From Marinisporobacter sp. (lineage in GTDB: Bacteria; Bacillota; Clostridia; Peptostreptococcales; Thermotaleaceae): a stretch of DNA of 57,170 bases. Below the pieces are notes generated by a model. That model was not told the origin of the DNA and did no database searches. It saw nothing but the letters and a program-made list of their open reading frames with translations. Below, piece after piece: positions 49,045 through 57,170 of the stretch (positions are counted from its first letter, which is position 1; every line of letters starts with the position of its first letter). The DNA is taken from positions 1-57,170 of the forward strand of contig JAOARP010000037.1 in assembly GCA_025210525.1 (NCBI GenBank), written 5' to 3'. Both the position numbers and the translations under genes were made by a program.

Positions 49045-51957
49045 ATGAATATTTTATTTTATATGGAACCTCTTATTGAAATGGGAAATCCTTATTTTAA
49101 AAAAGGCTGGATGAACCGTTGTATAAGTATTATAGAAACATTAAAACAATCAAAGAATGGTTCAAATTACAAATTTTCGTGGATATTAAATGAGCCTTTA
49201 AATGACCAATTAAAAGTTGATAAAAATGTTCAAACAATTGTATTAACACAATCAGAATTATTAAAACCCTTTAAAGGAGGGAATTATTTAGATGCTACTT
49301 TAGCATGGTATAAAAAAACTTATACAGAAGAGCAATTAGAATACTATATCTATCTAATAGAAGAAAAGCTGATTGAAAAACCAGATATTATCATCACTTT
49401 TTCACCTGTGCCTTTTTTAGAGAAAGCTTATGAAGATGCACTCATTTTACATTATGAATATAGTATTTTTTCTAGAGCCCCTTATCCTGAATCTTGGTAT
49501 TTAGATATTGTAGGAATGAATGGAAGTGCCTATTTATCAAAATACTGGAAGGAGCTAGATGGAAATTTCAAATGGACTGATGAACAAAAAACTCTCTTAA
49601 AAGACTTTAAAAATAAAATAAAAGCATTACTAAAAGAAAAAAATCCCTATAAGGAATGGATCAAAAAATATAAAAAGGAATTTGACAAATTGATTCTTTT
49701 ACCTTTGCAATTTAGTCAGTATTATTTATTTGATGGCGAGACAGACTATAAAAATCAATATGATTATATGATCGATGTACTTGAAAAGGTTCCTAAGAAT
49801 ATTGGAGTCATTGTAACAACTCATCCAGAATACAATATTTTAACTTCAGAAGTAATAGACTTTTGTAGAAGGAAATATAAAAATTTTATCTACAGCATTT
49901 CTTTTGAAGAATATTATGCAGCTTCCCAATATATGATGGCATTTGTTGATGGGGTTGTGACCGTATCCTCTAGTGTAGGATATCAAACACTTATATGGGA
50001 TAATCAACTAATTACCCTAGGAAATAGTTACTTGAATTTTATAGCTGATTCAAATACCCTTGAAGATATAAAATGGACTTTAGAAAAATTTCACCCATCA
50101 AAGGATAAAATATTATTTTGGATGCTCACGCATTTTGTATTTACGAGAGAATATATTTACAATCCTAGGTGGCTAGATGAATTTTTAGTAAAATCCATAA
50201 GAAAATATAGAACAAAAGAAAGTTTGTTAAATTTTTATGAATGGATAGATGAGGATCTATATAAATTATTTACAGTTTTAAAGAATAGCTTATATACAAA
50301 TATACCTAGAAGACAATCTTTAAATAATTATTCAAAAGCTAGATTAAAAGATTTGTGTATTGAGCAACAAAGAAAATTAAAGCCTATTAAACATGCACAG
50401 CTTTTTTTAGATATGGGAAAGGGATTTTGTGAAGAACATTCAATAAAATATCCTATTCATTCCAGTACTATTGTTTTTGAATATGATTTAAGGAATTATA
50501 AAAATATTGTTAATTTAAGATTTGATCCAGCTGATGTTCCTATCATCGTAGAGATAAAAAAGATAGAAGTTATCACTTGCGAATCCATAGAAGGAATAAA
50601 AAGAATTACTACAAATGCAGAGTATACAAAGAAAAATACTTGTTACTTTCTAACAGAGGATGGTCAAATTTATTTTGAACCACTAAGGGGTTACGATAAA
50701 ATTGAAAAACTGCGTATTCATGTAAACTATAAAAATTTAGATAAAGATAGCAAAAAAATTATAATAGACAGCTATCATCATGATTTAGAGAAGGATTATA
50801 TGATGGATTTGTTTTATAAATCATGTAGTCAATCTCCTGAGTTTGTAGAAGATGAAAAAGATTTTTATGTAGACTTAAAAGAAGAGGATGTAAAATTAAT
50901 TGCTTTTTATCTTCCACAATTTCATCCAATTCCAGAAAATGATGAGTGGTGGGGGAAAGGTTTTACAGAATGGACAAATGTAACAAAGGCTGTACCCCAG
51001 TTTATAAACCACCACCAACCACAATTACCAATAGATGTAGGCTTTTATGATTTGAGAAATATAGAAGCACAAAAAAGACAAATCGCATTGGCTAAAAAAT
51101 ATGGTATATATGGTTTTTGTTTTTATCATTACTGGTTTGGAGGTAAAAGATTATTAGAGACTCCTATGGAAAACTTTTTAGCAAATCCGAAAGAATTAGA
51201 TTTCCCATTTTGTCTATGCTGGGCAAATGAAAACTGGACGAGAAGATGGGACGGATTAGATAATGAAATATTAATCAGTCAAAAAAATTCACCAGAGGAT
51301 GATCTGAAGCTCATTGAAGATCTAAGAAAATATATAGAAGACAAAAGATATATAAGAGTGAATGGAAAACCTCTTGTAATGATTTATAGACCACGGATTT
51401 TGCCACAACCAAGTGAAACAGTTAAGCGGTGGAGAGATTATTGTAGAGAAAAAGGCATGGGAGAAATTTATTTAGTAGGGGTTAAGAATTTTGAGTTAGA
51501 AGATCCAACCATCTATGGATTTGATGCAGCTGTAGAATTTCCACCTAATAATTATAATACATGGAAATATTTAATGACAGAAAAAGTAAAGATCATCAAT
51601 CCAAACTTCAAAGGGCATATATGGGATTATGTTGCTTATGTAAGAGAGAAAATATATTTAGCCAAGGATAGCTGTACAACTTTTAAGACTGTTTGTCCAG
51701 GATGGGATAATACCCCTAGAAGACCAAATGGGGGACATCTTTTTTATGGGTCCAATCCAAAGGTATATAAAGAATGGTTAGAAAATGTGATGCGCTTTAC
51801 AAAAGAAAATATGGGAAAAAATATGCAATATGTATTTATCAATGCATGGAATGAATGGGCTGAAGGAGCACACTTAGAACCGGATAGAAGATATGGATAT
51901 GGAAATTTACGCTCTTGTGCAGAAGCGATTATAGAGAGTAGAAAAAATAAAAATTAA
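49045..51957 (+). CDS. Large bifunctional protein: KpsS/KpsC-like glycosyltransferase half and WbsX-like half
   Basis: A 970-residue protein that I divide by eye. Residues about 1-410 resemble capsule polysaccharide transferases of the KpsS/KpsC type (PF05159-like): THPEYNI near 265 and the VDGVVTVSSSVGYQTLIWD segment near 299-317, followed by a TLGNSYL loop. Such proteins transfer beta-Kdo. A linker/beta-rich region (about 420-620) follows. Residues about 625-970 match the WbsX (PF14307) domain: LIAFYLPQFHPIPENDEWWGKGF, GFCFYHYWFGGKRLLE, CWANENWTRRWDG and FINAWNEWAEGAHLEPD. WbsX proteins occur in O-antigen and rhamnan loci. ATG 49045 has AGAGGGAG upstream. It follows the Kdo genes, so the substrate is probably a Kdo-containing glycan. 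Confidence 0.78.
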   Translation: MNILFYMEPLIEMGNPYFKKGWMNRCISIIETLKQSKNGSNYKFSWILNEPLNDQLKVDKNVQTIVLTQSELLKPFKGGNYLDATLAWYKKTYTEEQLEYYIYLIEEKLIEKPDIIITFSPVPFLEKAYEDALILHYEYSIFSRAPYPESWYLDIVGMNGSAYLSKYWKELDGNFKWTDEQKTLLKDFKNKIKALLKEKNPYKEWIKKYKKEFDKLILLPLQFSQYYLFDGETDYKNQYDYMIDVLEKVPKNIGVIVTTHPEYNILTSEVIDFCRRKYKNFIYSISFEEYYAASQYMMAFVDGVVTVSSSVGYQTLIWDNQLITLGNSYLNFIADSNTLEDIKWTLEKFHPSKDKILFWMLTHFVFTREYIYNPRWLDEFLVKSIRKYRTKESLLNFYEWIDEDLYKLFTVLKNSLYTNIPRRQSLNNYSKARLKDLCIEQQRKLKPIKHAQLFLDMGKGFCEEHSIKYPIHSSTIVFEYDLRNYKNIVNLRFDPADVPIIVEIKKIEVITCESIEGIKRITTNAEYTKKNTCYFLTEDGQIYFEPLRGYDKIEKLRIHVNYKNLDKDSKKIIIDSYHHDLEKDYMMDLFYKSCSQSPEFVEDEKDFYVDLKEEDVKLIAFYLPQFHPIPENDEWWGKGFTEWTNVTKAVPQFINHHQPQLPIDVGFYDLRNIEAQKRQIALAKKYGIYGFCFYHYWFGGKRLLETPMENFLANPKELDFPFCLCWANENWTRRWDGLDNEILISQKNSPEDDLKLIEDLRKYIEDKRYIRVNGKPLVMIYRPRILPQPSETVKRWRDYCREKGMGEIYLVGVKNFELEDPTIYGFDAAVEFPPNNYNTWKYLMTEKVKIINPNFKGHIWDYVAYVREKIYLAKDSCTTFKTVCPGWDNTPRRPNGGHLFYGSNPKVYKEWLENVMRFTKENMGKNMQYVFINAWNEWAEGAHLEPDRRYGYGNLRSCAEAIIESRKNKN

Positions 51958-51965
51958 AAAATAAG

Positions 51966-52013
51966 AATCTCTTCCTTAGTAAGATTTAAATATTTGTTAA
52001 GGAAGAGATTTTT
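51966..52013. terminator. Terminator between the convergent polysaccharide operons
   Basis: AATCTCTTCCTTA pairs perfectly with TAAGGAAGAGATT around a longer loop, with TTTTTT on the plus side and A-rich flank for the minus strand. Confidence 0.85.
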
Positions 52014-52019
52014 TATAAT

Positions 52020-53384
52020 TTATAATTTTTTTGCTTTCACTAAATATTGAGAAGCTTTATATTGTTGTAGCATATTTTTTCCTACCATATGGCATAAGCT
52101 TTGAATGAAATTTTTATCTTCTTGAGTCTCCTGTAGAGAAAGGGAAGAGATGGCCTCGATGATATAATTTGAATCTTCAAAAATATGTTTGATTTTTTCT
52201 AATGTAAAAAAATGTATAGGTATTTTGTTTAAGAAGGGGTCTTCCTTTTGTGGAAAATTTCCCGTTAGTAAGCTTTTAAGGATACCATAATGAATGATAT
52301 TTGGGATAGACGCTATAATTTGCCCATTGTCTTTTAAATATACATTTAAATTTTTTAATATTTTTTGTGGTGCATATAAAAGGGGAAGAATATTTCCTAA
52401 TAGAATATAATCAAAAAATTCTTCTTCATAAGGAAGAGCTTTCTTTTCTATATCTAAATGATGAACATGAGCAAAGGTACCAGCAATAGCTAAAGCATTT
52501 TTGTTAGAATCTATTCCATAAAGGGTAGCATTTTTATAAATATTTTTAAATTGAAGTAAAGTACCACCACACCCGCAACCAATCTGTAATACATTTATTT
52601 TTTTTAGAGGTGTATCATTTATAAAGTCAATCAAATGCTTATGAATATTTGTTTTGTGCCATCCGTCAAATCCCCACTTTTCTTGAAATTTTTTTCGGTT
52701 AATAGAAAGAAGATCATTGAACTTGTTGTTGTTTGTATGAAAGGAAGTATGACCAAAATGGTGGATAAAAGCATCTTTGCAGAGAAATAATTGATAACCA
52801 GCTTTTTTTATTCGAAGAGAATAGTCATCATCTTCAAAATTTCCTGGGGAAAATCTTTCATCTAACAATCCTACCTTTTCTACAATTTCTTTTTTTATGA
52901 GCATGCAAAAGCCTATAAGCTTCAATCTTTCTTCCCATTTAAGGGGAGTGGAAATATTATTTTTTTGTGCAAAAGTGATCATTTCAGTTTGGTTTTTGTA
53001 GTGAGTAGGTATGGTTTGATAATAAGAACAATAATTTGTAACAGCTCCTACAGCGCCTATAGCTTCATCACTATATAAGCATTTGTTCAAATTTGTAAGC
53101 CAATTAGGTGTAACAATAACATCGTTATTTAAAAGAAGGACATTATCTCCTGTTGCCATTTTTATTCCTTGATTACAGCCTTTAGGAAATCCTAAATTTT
53201 TTTCATTTAATATGCATTGAATATCTTCTTGCTCCTTTAACCACTGAGGCGTTCCATCTGTAGAGTGATTATCTATGACAATGAGTTCATAGGTATTTTT
53301 GTCTGTGTATTTCCTAATACTATCTATACAGAGCTTTGTATAATGTAGTTGATTATAAGTTAATATTACAATACTTGTTTTCAT
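52020..53384 (-). CDS. Family 2 glycosyltransferase fused to a class I methyltransferase
   Basis: A 454-residue protein. Residues 1-250 are a GT-A glycosyltransferase of family 2 (rhamnosyltransferase-like): SIVILTYNQ at the N terminus, VIDNHSTDGTP near 36, LLLNNDV near 84 (DXD-type position), and FEDDDYSLRIKKAG near 188. Residues about 260-400 form a SAM methyltransferase, with VLQIGCGCGGTLLQF near 266 (motif I) and GIDSNKNAL following. It starts with a 4-base ATGA overlap with rmlC and ends the rml operon, so a rhamnose-containing glycan is a likely target. Methylated terminal sugars can cap chains, but that is inference. Confidence 0.85.
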   Translation of the reverse strand: MKTSIVILTYNQLHYTKLCIDSIRKYTDKNTYELIVIDNHSTDGTPQWLKEQEDIQCILNEKNLGFPKGCNQGIKMATGDNVLLLNNDVIVTPNWLTNLNKCLYSDEAIGAVGAVTNYCSYYQTIPTHYKNQTEMITFAQKNNISTPLKWEERLKLIGFCMLIKKEIVEKVGLLDERFSPGNFEDDDYSLRIKKAGYQLFLCKDAFIHHFGHTSFHTNNNKFNDLLSINRKKFQEKWGFDGWHKTNIHKHLIDFINDTPLKKINVLQIGCGCGGTLLQFKNIYKNATLYGIDSNKNALAIAGTFAHVHHLDIEKKALPYEEEFFDYILLGNILPLLYAPQKILKNLNVYLKDNGQIIASIPNIIHYGILKSLLTGNFPQKEDPFLNKIPIHFFTLEKIKHIFEDSNYIIEAISSLSLQETQEDKNFIQSLCHMVGKNMLQQYKASQYLVKAKKL

Positions 53385-53947
53385 AGAGAATCCATCCTTC
53401 TTTTATATTCCTCAAAATTGATCCAGCGTTGATCTTTATCAGATAATAGGATTGTATTTATAGAAGCTAAAGGCCATTGAATGTGAATGGTTGGATCGTT
53501 CCAAATAATCCCATATTCATCTTCCCTATGATAAAAATCACTACACTTATAGGCAAATTCAGCTTCAGAAGAAAGAACTAAAAAGCCATGAGCAAAATTT
53601 TTAGGAATGTAAAATTGTCTTTTATTGTTACTACTTAGGATACATCCATACCAGTGACCAAAGGTAGGAGAATTTTTTCTTAGGTCTACTGCCACATCAA
53701 AAACTTCTCCATTTAGAACTCTTACTAATTTTCCTTGAGGATATTTTTTTTGAAAATGAAGCCCCCTAAGAACTCCTTTTTTTGATTTAGACTGATTGTC
53801 TTGAACAAACACCATATTAAGTCCTGCCTCGTTAAAAGCTTTATAATTATAGGTTTCCATAAAATAGCCTCTTTTGTCTTCAAAAATCTTTTGTTCAACA
53901 ATATATAGTCCTTCTATGGGGGTTTTAAGAAATTGAAATTTATTCAT
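53381..53947 (-). CDS. rmlC: dTDP-4-dehydrorhamnose 3,5-epimerase
   Basis: RmlC epimerises dTDP-4-keto-6-deoxyglucose at C3 and C5. The 188-residue cupin has the family signature: GYFMETYN near 27, FVQDNQSKSKKGVLRGLHFQ (residues about 46-65, with the catalytic His in RGLHFQ), KLVRVLNGEVFDVAVDLRKNSPTFG near 74 and FAHGFLVLS near 118. Length is standard (about 180-190). It overlaps rmlB by 8 bases upstream and the glycosyltransferase gene by 4 bases downstream. Confidence 0.96.
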   Translation of the reverse strand: MNKFQFLKTPIEGLYIVEQKIFEDKRGYFMETYNYKAFNEAGLNMVFVQDNQSKSKKGVLRGLHFQKKYPQGKLVRVLNGEVFDVAVDLRKNSPTFGHWYGCILSSNNKRQFYIPKNFAHGFLVLSSEAEFAYKCSDFYHREDEYGIIWNDPTIHIQWPLASINTILLSDKDQRWINFEEYKRRMDSL

Positions 53948-55010
53948 CTTGACCTCCTAAATTTCCATAGATTTTTTTATAATAATCTTGATAAGCTCCA
54001 CTACTCATATGCTCAAGCCAAGTTGTATTGTCTAAATACCACTGGATGGTTTTTTGAATGCCTACTTTAAAATTTGTTTCAGGATACCAGCCTAATTGAT
54101 CGTTTATTTTTGAAGGGTCTATAGCATATCTTCTATCATGTCCTTTTCGATCCTTTACATATTGGATGAGCTCTTCCGAAACAGAAGGGTCAACCTTTTT
54201 GTGGATATATTGAATGATTGTTTTTACCACATCTATATTTGTTTTTTCATTATGAGAACCAATATTGTAGACATGACCTAACTTTCCTTTTTTAATGACT
54301 AAATCAATGGCTTTACAATGATCCTCTACATAAATCCAATCTCTAACATTTAATCCATCTCCATAGATCGGTAATCTCTTTTTATTTAAAGTGTTGTGAA
54401 TGATAAGAGGAATTAGCTTTTCTGGAAATTGGAAAGGTCCATAATTATTAGAGCATCTAGTAATAGTAATGGGCATTTTGTAGGTGTCATAATACGCTTT
54501 TACCATTAAATCAGCAGAGGCTTTACTAGAAGCGTAAGGACTATGAGGATCTAAGGGGGTACTTTCTATAAAGTATCCAGTATTGCCTAAAGAACCATAT
54601 ACTTCATCTGTAGAAATCTGCAAAAATCTTTTTCCCTCAAGAAATCCATTTTTTGTTTCCCATGCATTCTTTGCACAGTTCAATAGATTTATAGTACCCA
54701 ATATATTTGTTTGAACAAATATATGAGGGTGATGGATACTTCTATCTACATGAGATTCAGCTGCAAAGTTGACTATATAGTCAATTACATTTTCTTTAAA
54801 AATATTTTCAAAGGTCCTTTGATCGCAGATATTAGCTTTTACAAAATTATATTGTGGATTTTTTTCTATATCCTTTAGATTTTCAAGATTTCCAGCATAA
54901 GTTAATTGGTCTACATTGATGATTTTTATATCTTCATATTTTTTTAGCATATATTTTATGAAATTAGAACCAATAAAGCCTGCACCACCAGTAACTAAAT
55001 AAGTTTTCAT
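53940..55010 (-). CDS. rmlB: dTDP-glucose 4,6-dehydratase
   Basis: RmlB converts dTDP-glucose to dTDP-4-keto-6-deoxyglucose with bound NAD. The 356-residue short-chain dehydrogenase has TGGAGFIGSNFIKY at residues 7-20 (NAD binding), NFAAESHVDRSI near 85, the STDEVYGSLG segment near 133 and YASSKASADLM near 163 (Tyr-x-x-x-Lys). RCSNNYGPFQFPEKLIP near 190 is also conserved. It overlaps rmlD by 4 bases and rmlC by 8 bases. It resembles the Firmicute enzyme in length. Confidence 0.96.
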   Translation of the reverse strand: MKTYLVTGGAGFIGSNFIKYMLKKYEDIKIINVDQLTYAGNLENLKDIEKNPQYNFVKANICDQRTFENIFKENVIDYIVNFAAESHVDRSIHHPHIFVQTNILGTINLLNCAKNAWETKNGFLEGKRFLQISTDEVYGSLGNTGYFIESTPLDPHSPYASSKASADLMVKAYYDTYKMPITITRCSNNYGPFQFPEKLIPLIIHNTLNKKRLPIYGDGLNVRDWIYVEDHCKAIDLVIKKGKLGHVYNIGSHNEKTNIDVVKTIIQYIHKKVDPSVSEELIQYVKDRKGHDRRYAIDPSKINDQLGWYPETNFKVGIQKTIQWYLDNTTWLEHMSSGAYQDYYKKIYGNLGGQDE

Positions 55011-55903
55011 GATAAAGGTACATTCCTTTCATAGTTATTGATAAAATCTTCTAAAGCAACTTTCCAATGTCGCATTTTATCTCCTATGGTGCATCGTAGC
55101 ATCATATGATCTAGGGTTGAGTAATTTGGTCTTGTGGCAACACTTTTATAATCAGAGGAGGAAGTTGGTTGAATCTTACAGTTGCTATTTGTATATTGAA
55201 GGATAGCTTTTGCAAATTCATACCAGCTACAAGAATCGTTACCTGTACAGTGATAAATACCATATTCTTTCGTGGGTCCTAGTTTTAAAATGTGATAGGC
55301 TAAATCTTCTGCATAGGTGGGATTACCTATTTGATCATTTACAACACGTAGAACTTCTTTTTCCTTTGATGCTTTCAGGATTGTTTTCACAAAGTTTTTT
55401 CCTTTATGTCCGTAAAGCCAGCTTGTTCGAAGAATAAAATATTTAGAACAAAATTGCTTTACATATTCTTCACCTAAATATTTACTCTTTCCGTAGATAT
55501 TGATAGGATGAGGGGAATCAAATTCCTTATAAGGAATTTTGCTTTTTCCATCAAAAACATAATCTGTAGAGATGTGAATAAGCTTTGCTTGTATTTCTTC
55601 ACAAATAATGCTTAGGTTTCTAGGGCCTAGAGCATTAATTTTATAAGCTAAATCTATATTGGATTCACAATCATCTACATGGGTATAAGCTGCTGTGTTG
55701 ATGACTATACCAGGTTTTATTTTTTTAAAATAAGATTTTACATGTTCTAAGGAAGTAATATCTAAATGATGTTTATCTACACAAAAAATTTGGCCATGAA
55801 AATAAATTTCATCAACCTTACCTAATGAACATTCTCTCCTTTTAAATAAATCCATAATAGAATTAGCCAGCTGCCCCTTTCCTCCAGTAATGAGTATATT
55901 CAT
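55007..55903 (-). CDS. rmlD: dTDP-4-dehydrorhamnose reductase
   Basis: RmlD reduces dTDP-4-keto-L-rhamnose to dTDP-L-rhamnose, the final step. The 298-residue protein has the ITGGKGQLANSI nucleotide-binding start (residues 4-15), INTAAYTHVDDCE near 71, STDYVFDGK near 110 and YGKSKYLGEEYV near 131 (Tyr-x-x-x-Lys), with RTSWLYG near 153. The order rmlA-rmlD-rmlB-rmlC is unusual compared with the common rmlBDAC but contains the whole set. It lies 7 bases after rmlA. Confidence 0.95.
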   Translation of the reverse strand: MNILITGGKGQLANSIMDLFKRRECSLGKVDEIYFHGQIFCVDKHHLDITSLEHVKSYFKKIKPGIVINTAAYTHVDDCESNIDLAYKINALGPRNLSIICEEIQAKLIHISTDYVFDGKSKIPYKEFDSPHPINIYGKSKYLGEEYVKQFCSKYFILRTSWLYGHKGKNFVKTILKASKEKEVLRVVNDQIGNPTYAEDLAYHILKLGPTKEYGIYHCTGNDSCSWYEFAKAILQYTNSNCKIQPTSSSDYKSVATRPNYSTLDHMMLRCTIGDKMRHWKVALEDFINNYERNVPLS

Positions 55904-55910
55904 AAATATG

Positions 55911-56663
55911 TCACCTACTTTCTGTATAATTTTTACTGAGTAGGTGATCTAAATAAATATCTTTAGCAAATATATTCGCATCTAATAAAGAATGAAATGT
56001 TCCTGCATCAGACCACCAGCCATTTAAAATATCATAGGTTAAGGATTGATTTTGTATATACCAATTATTAACATCTGTGATCTCTAATTCTCCTCGATTA
56101 GAAGGTTTCAAAGTTTTAATAATATGAAAGACCCTATGATCATACATATATATCCCTGTAACACAATAATTGCTCTTAGGGTTTTTGGGCTTTTCTTCTA
56201 TGTCAATGATCTTATTTTCTTGTAGCTGAGCAACTCCATATCTTGTAGGGTTTTTTACTTGTTTGATTAATATTTTTGCTCCTTTTTCTTGATTTTCAAA
56301 TCTTTTAACATAGGGATAAATAGAATCTTCAAAGATATTATCACCTAGCATGACTACACACTTATCTTTTTTTACAAATTCTTCACATAGTCCTAGGGCT
56401 TGAGCAATTCCACCAGGCTGATCTTGTATGCGAAATGTAAAGTTTACCCCGTACTCATAGCCACTACCTAATAGATTTACTACTGAACCCATATGTTCTT
56501 TACCAGAGATAATCATAAGATTGGTTATATCAGCTTCTTTCATTTTGGCTACTAAATATAGAATCATTGGATATTTTCCTACAGGAAGCAAATGTTTATT
56601 AGTAACTTTTGTTAAAGGATAAAGTCTTGATCCAGTCCCTCCTGCTAAAATAATACCTTTCAT
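55911..56663 (-). CDS. rmlA: Glucose-1-phosphate thymidylyltransferase (short form)
   Basis: RmlA makes dTDP-glucose from dTTP and glucose-1-phosphate. The 250-residue protein has the signature GGTGSRLYPLTKVTNKHLLPVGKYPM at residues 8-33, the PGGIAQAL segment near 83, GDNIFED near 105, EEKPKNPKSN near 155 and WWSDAGTFHSLLDA near 214. It is about 40 residues shorter than the E. coli enzyme, as in many Firmicute short-form RmlA proteins. It leads the minus-strand rml operon; AGGAGG lies 8-9 bases upstream of the ATG, and a promoter is at 56703-56731. Confidence 0.94.
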   Translation of the reverse strand: MKGIILAGGTGSRLYPLTKVTNKHLLPVGKYPMILYLVAKMKEADITNLMIISGKEHMGSVVNLLGSGYEYGVNFTFRIQDQPGGIAQALGLCEEFVKKDKCVVMLGDNIFEDSIYPYVKRFENQEKGAKILIKQVKNPTRYGVAQLQENKIIDIEEKPKNPKSNYCVTGIYMYDHRVFHIIKTLKPSNRGELEITDVNNWYIQNQSLTYDILNGWWSDAGTFHSLLDANIFAKDIYLDHLLSKNYTESR

Positions 56664-56702
56664 TTTTATATGTCCTCCTAGTTAAATTTTCTCTCCTAAT
56701 AC

Positions 56703-56731
56703 AGTATATTTTGGGCATGAGGATTTGTCAC
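56703..56731 (-). promoter_or_regulatory. Probable sigma-A promoter of the rml operon
   Basis: On the minus strand GTGACA (56731-56726) and TATACT (56708-56703) with 17-base spacing, 40 bases before rmlA. It overlaps the -35 region of the plus-strand promoter. Confidence 0.6.
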
Positions 56732-56753
56732 AATTGCAATAGACTTACATAAT
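56725..56753 (+). promoter_or_regulatory. Probable sigma-A promoter of the repeat-protein gene
   Basis: TTGTCA and CATAAT with 17-base spacing, 62 bases before the ATG at 56816. Confidence 0.6.
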
Positions 56754-56815
56754 ATGAACTAGGATTAAGGAGACAACTCCTAAGCCTATATAAAGTTTAA
56801 GGAAGGAGGAATTTT

Positions 56816-57170
56816 ATGCCTAATAATTTAGTATTTAATAATGTGGCAGATCAATTGAAAACAAAAGTATATGGTGATGACAATGGAACTACAAAAGCAA
56901 TAGCAGTAGATAGTGATGGAAAATTATTAGTGGGTGAAATTAGTACTGTAACAACAGTAAGTGAAGTGTTAAATGTACAATCAGTAGATTTAGTAGATGC
57001 AGTAACAACAGTAACAGAAGTAACAAATGTAGCATCAGTAGACGCAGTAGATGCAGTAACGACAGTAACAGAAGTAACAAATGTAGCATCAGTAGACGCA
57101 GTAGATGCAGTAACGACAGTAACAGAAGTAACAAATGTAGCATCAGTAGACGCAGTAGTTGCAGTAACGA
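56816..57170 (+). CDS. Repeat-containing protein similar to DUF6385 proteins, 3' end missing
   Basis: The first 118 codons of a gene that continues past the window. The N terminus, MPNNLVFNNVADQLKTKVYG, resembles DUF6385-type proteins of clostridia. From about residue 61 it consists of near-identical 18-residue repeats of the form DAVTTVTEVTNVASVDAV, rich in Val, Thr and Ala, preceded by a diverged copy. No signal peptide or transmembrane segment is visible in this part. AAGGAAGGAGG lies before the ATG. A surface or spore-coat role is a guess from its composition and its place beside polysaccharide genes. The number of repeats is unknown. Confidence 0.75.
   Translation, partial: MPNNLVFNNVADQLKTKVYGDDNGTTKAIAVDSDGKLLVGEISTVTTVSEVLNVQSVDLVDAVTTVTEVTNVASVDAVDAVTTVTEVTNVASVDAVDAVTTVTEVTNVASVDAVVAVT
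56996..57170 (+). repeat. 54-bp in-frame tandem repeats
   Basis: Three 54-bp units (56996-57049, 57050-57103, 57104-57157) and the start of a fourth are nearly identical, differing at single bases such as ACAACA/ACGACA. The region 56942-56995 is a diverged earlier copy. All are in frame (18 codons). Such arrays can change copy number by slippage. Confidence 0.95.

Noticed and set aside
56940-57143. Minus-strand leucine-rich frame of 67 codons
   Set aside because: It is the antisense of the Val/Thr repeat array; leucine runs come from the repeated CTG/CTAC-type complement.
56996-57170. Possible CRISPR array at the window edge
   Set aside because: The 54-bp units are contiguous, in frame and without variable spacers, so they are coding tandem repeats.

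Overview
The window is low-GC DNA from an anaerobic, spore-forming clostridium (class Clostridia, Firmicutes). The evidence is the AT-rich sequence with strong AGGAGG-type ribosome binding sites, frequent TTG and GTG starts, T-box leaders, a lysine riboswitch, an L20 leader, an alpha/beta-type spore protein, a YtxC sporulation gene and a 4-hydroxybutyrate fermentation cluster. The species cannot be named from the sequence. No insertion sequences, phage genes, CRISPR arrays or rRNA genes were seen.

Layout. 1-2.2 kb: the 3' end of a dicarboxylate/amino-acid symporter and a D-cysteine desulfhydrase-like enzyme. 2.2-6.9 kb (minus strand): a lysine riboswitch, a DeoR-type regulator, then asd-dapA-dapB-dapH for diaminopimelate/lysine synthesis; an M20 deacetylase that probably completes the N-acetyl branch lies divergently at 7 kb. 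8-12.5 kb: CPBP protease, DegV, spore protein, methyltransferase, cold-shock protein and Hsp33. 12.6-13.2 kb: five tRNA genes (Val, Asp, Phe, Gly, Cys).

13.3-24.8 kb is the main metabolic island. A sigma-54-dependent activator (CBS-CBS-PAS-PAS-AAA+-Fis) is followed by two 4-hydroxybutyryl-CoA dehydratase genes about 94% identical in protein. Each has a near-consensus -24/-12 promoter and a matching pair of GTTGC-N6-GCAAC dyads about 256-258 and 146-148 bp upstream, which are probable binding sites for the activator. Between and after the dehydratases lie a permease, a HesB-like selenoprotein with an in-frame TGA, a DUF1847 protein, an Nfu-type Fe-S scaffold, a small CGGC protein, 4-hydroxybutyrate CoA-transferase and 4-hydroxybutyrate dehydrogenase. 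Together the enzymes link succinate semialdehyde to crotonyl-CoA, and the small Fe-S-type proteins could serve the oxygen-sensitive [4Fe-4S] dehydratase.

24.8-45.2 kb is mostly housekeeping: DUF6873, YtxC, DUF445, T-box/thrS, a short FtsH-like protease with a suspicious 5' end, a DUF3798 lipoprotein with an ABC importer, infC-rpmI-rplT (non-ATG infC start), ktrB-ktrA, a TrmH-type methyltransferase, a 31-residue YqzL-like gene, and T-box/pheS-pheT.

45.3-56.7 kb is a surface-polysaccharide region. A plus-strand operon encodes a cytidylyltransferase-RraA fusion, KdsA, KdsD and KdsC, plus a 970-residue protein joining a KpsS/KpsC-like half to a WbsX-like half. This is a Kdo-type sugar pathway in a Gram-positive background. 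A converging minus-strand operon, rmlA-rmlD-rmlB-rmlC and a glycosyltransferase-methyltransferase fusion, makes dTDP-L-rhamnose and uses a sugar. The window ends inside a gene with N-terminal similarity to DUF6385 proteins that contains 54-bp tandem repeats.
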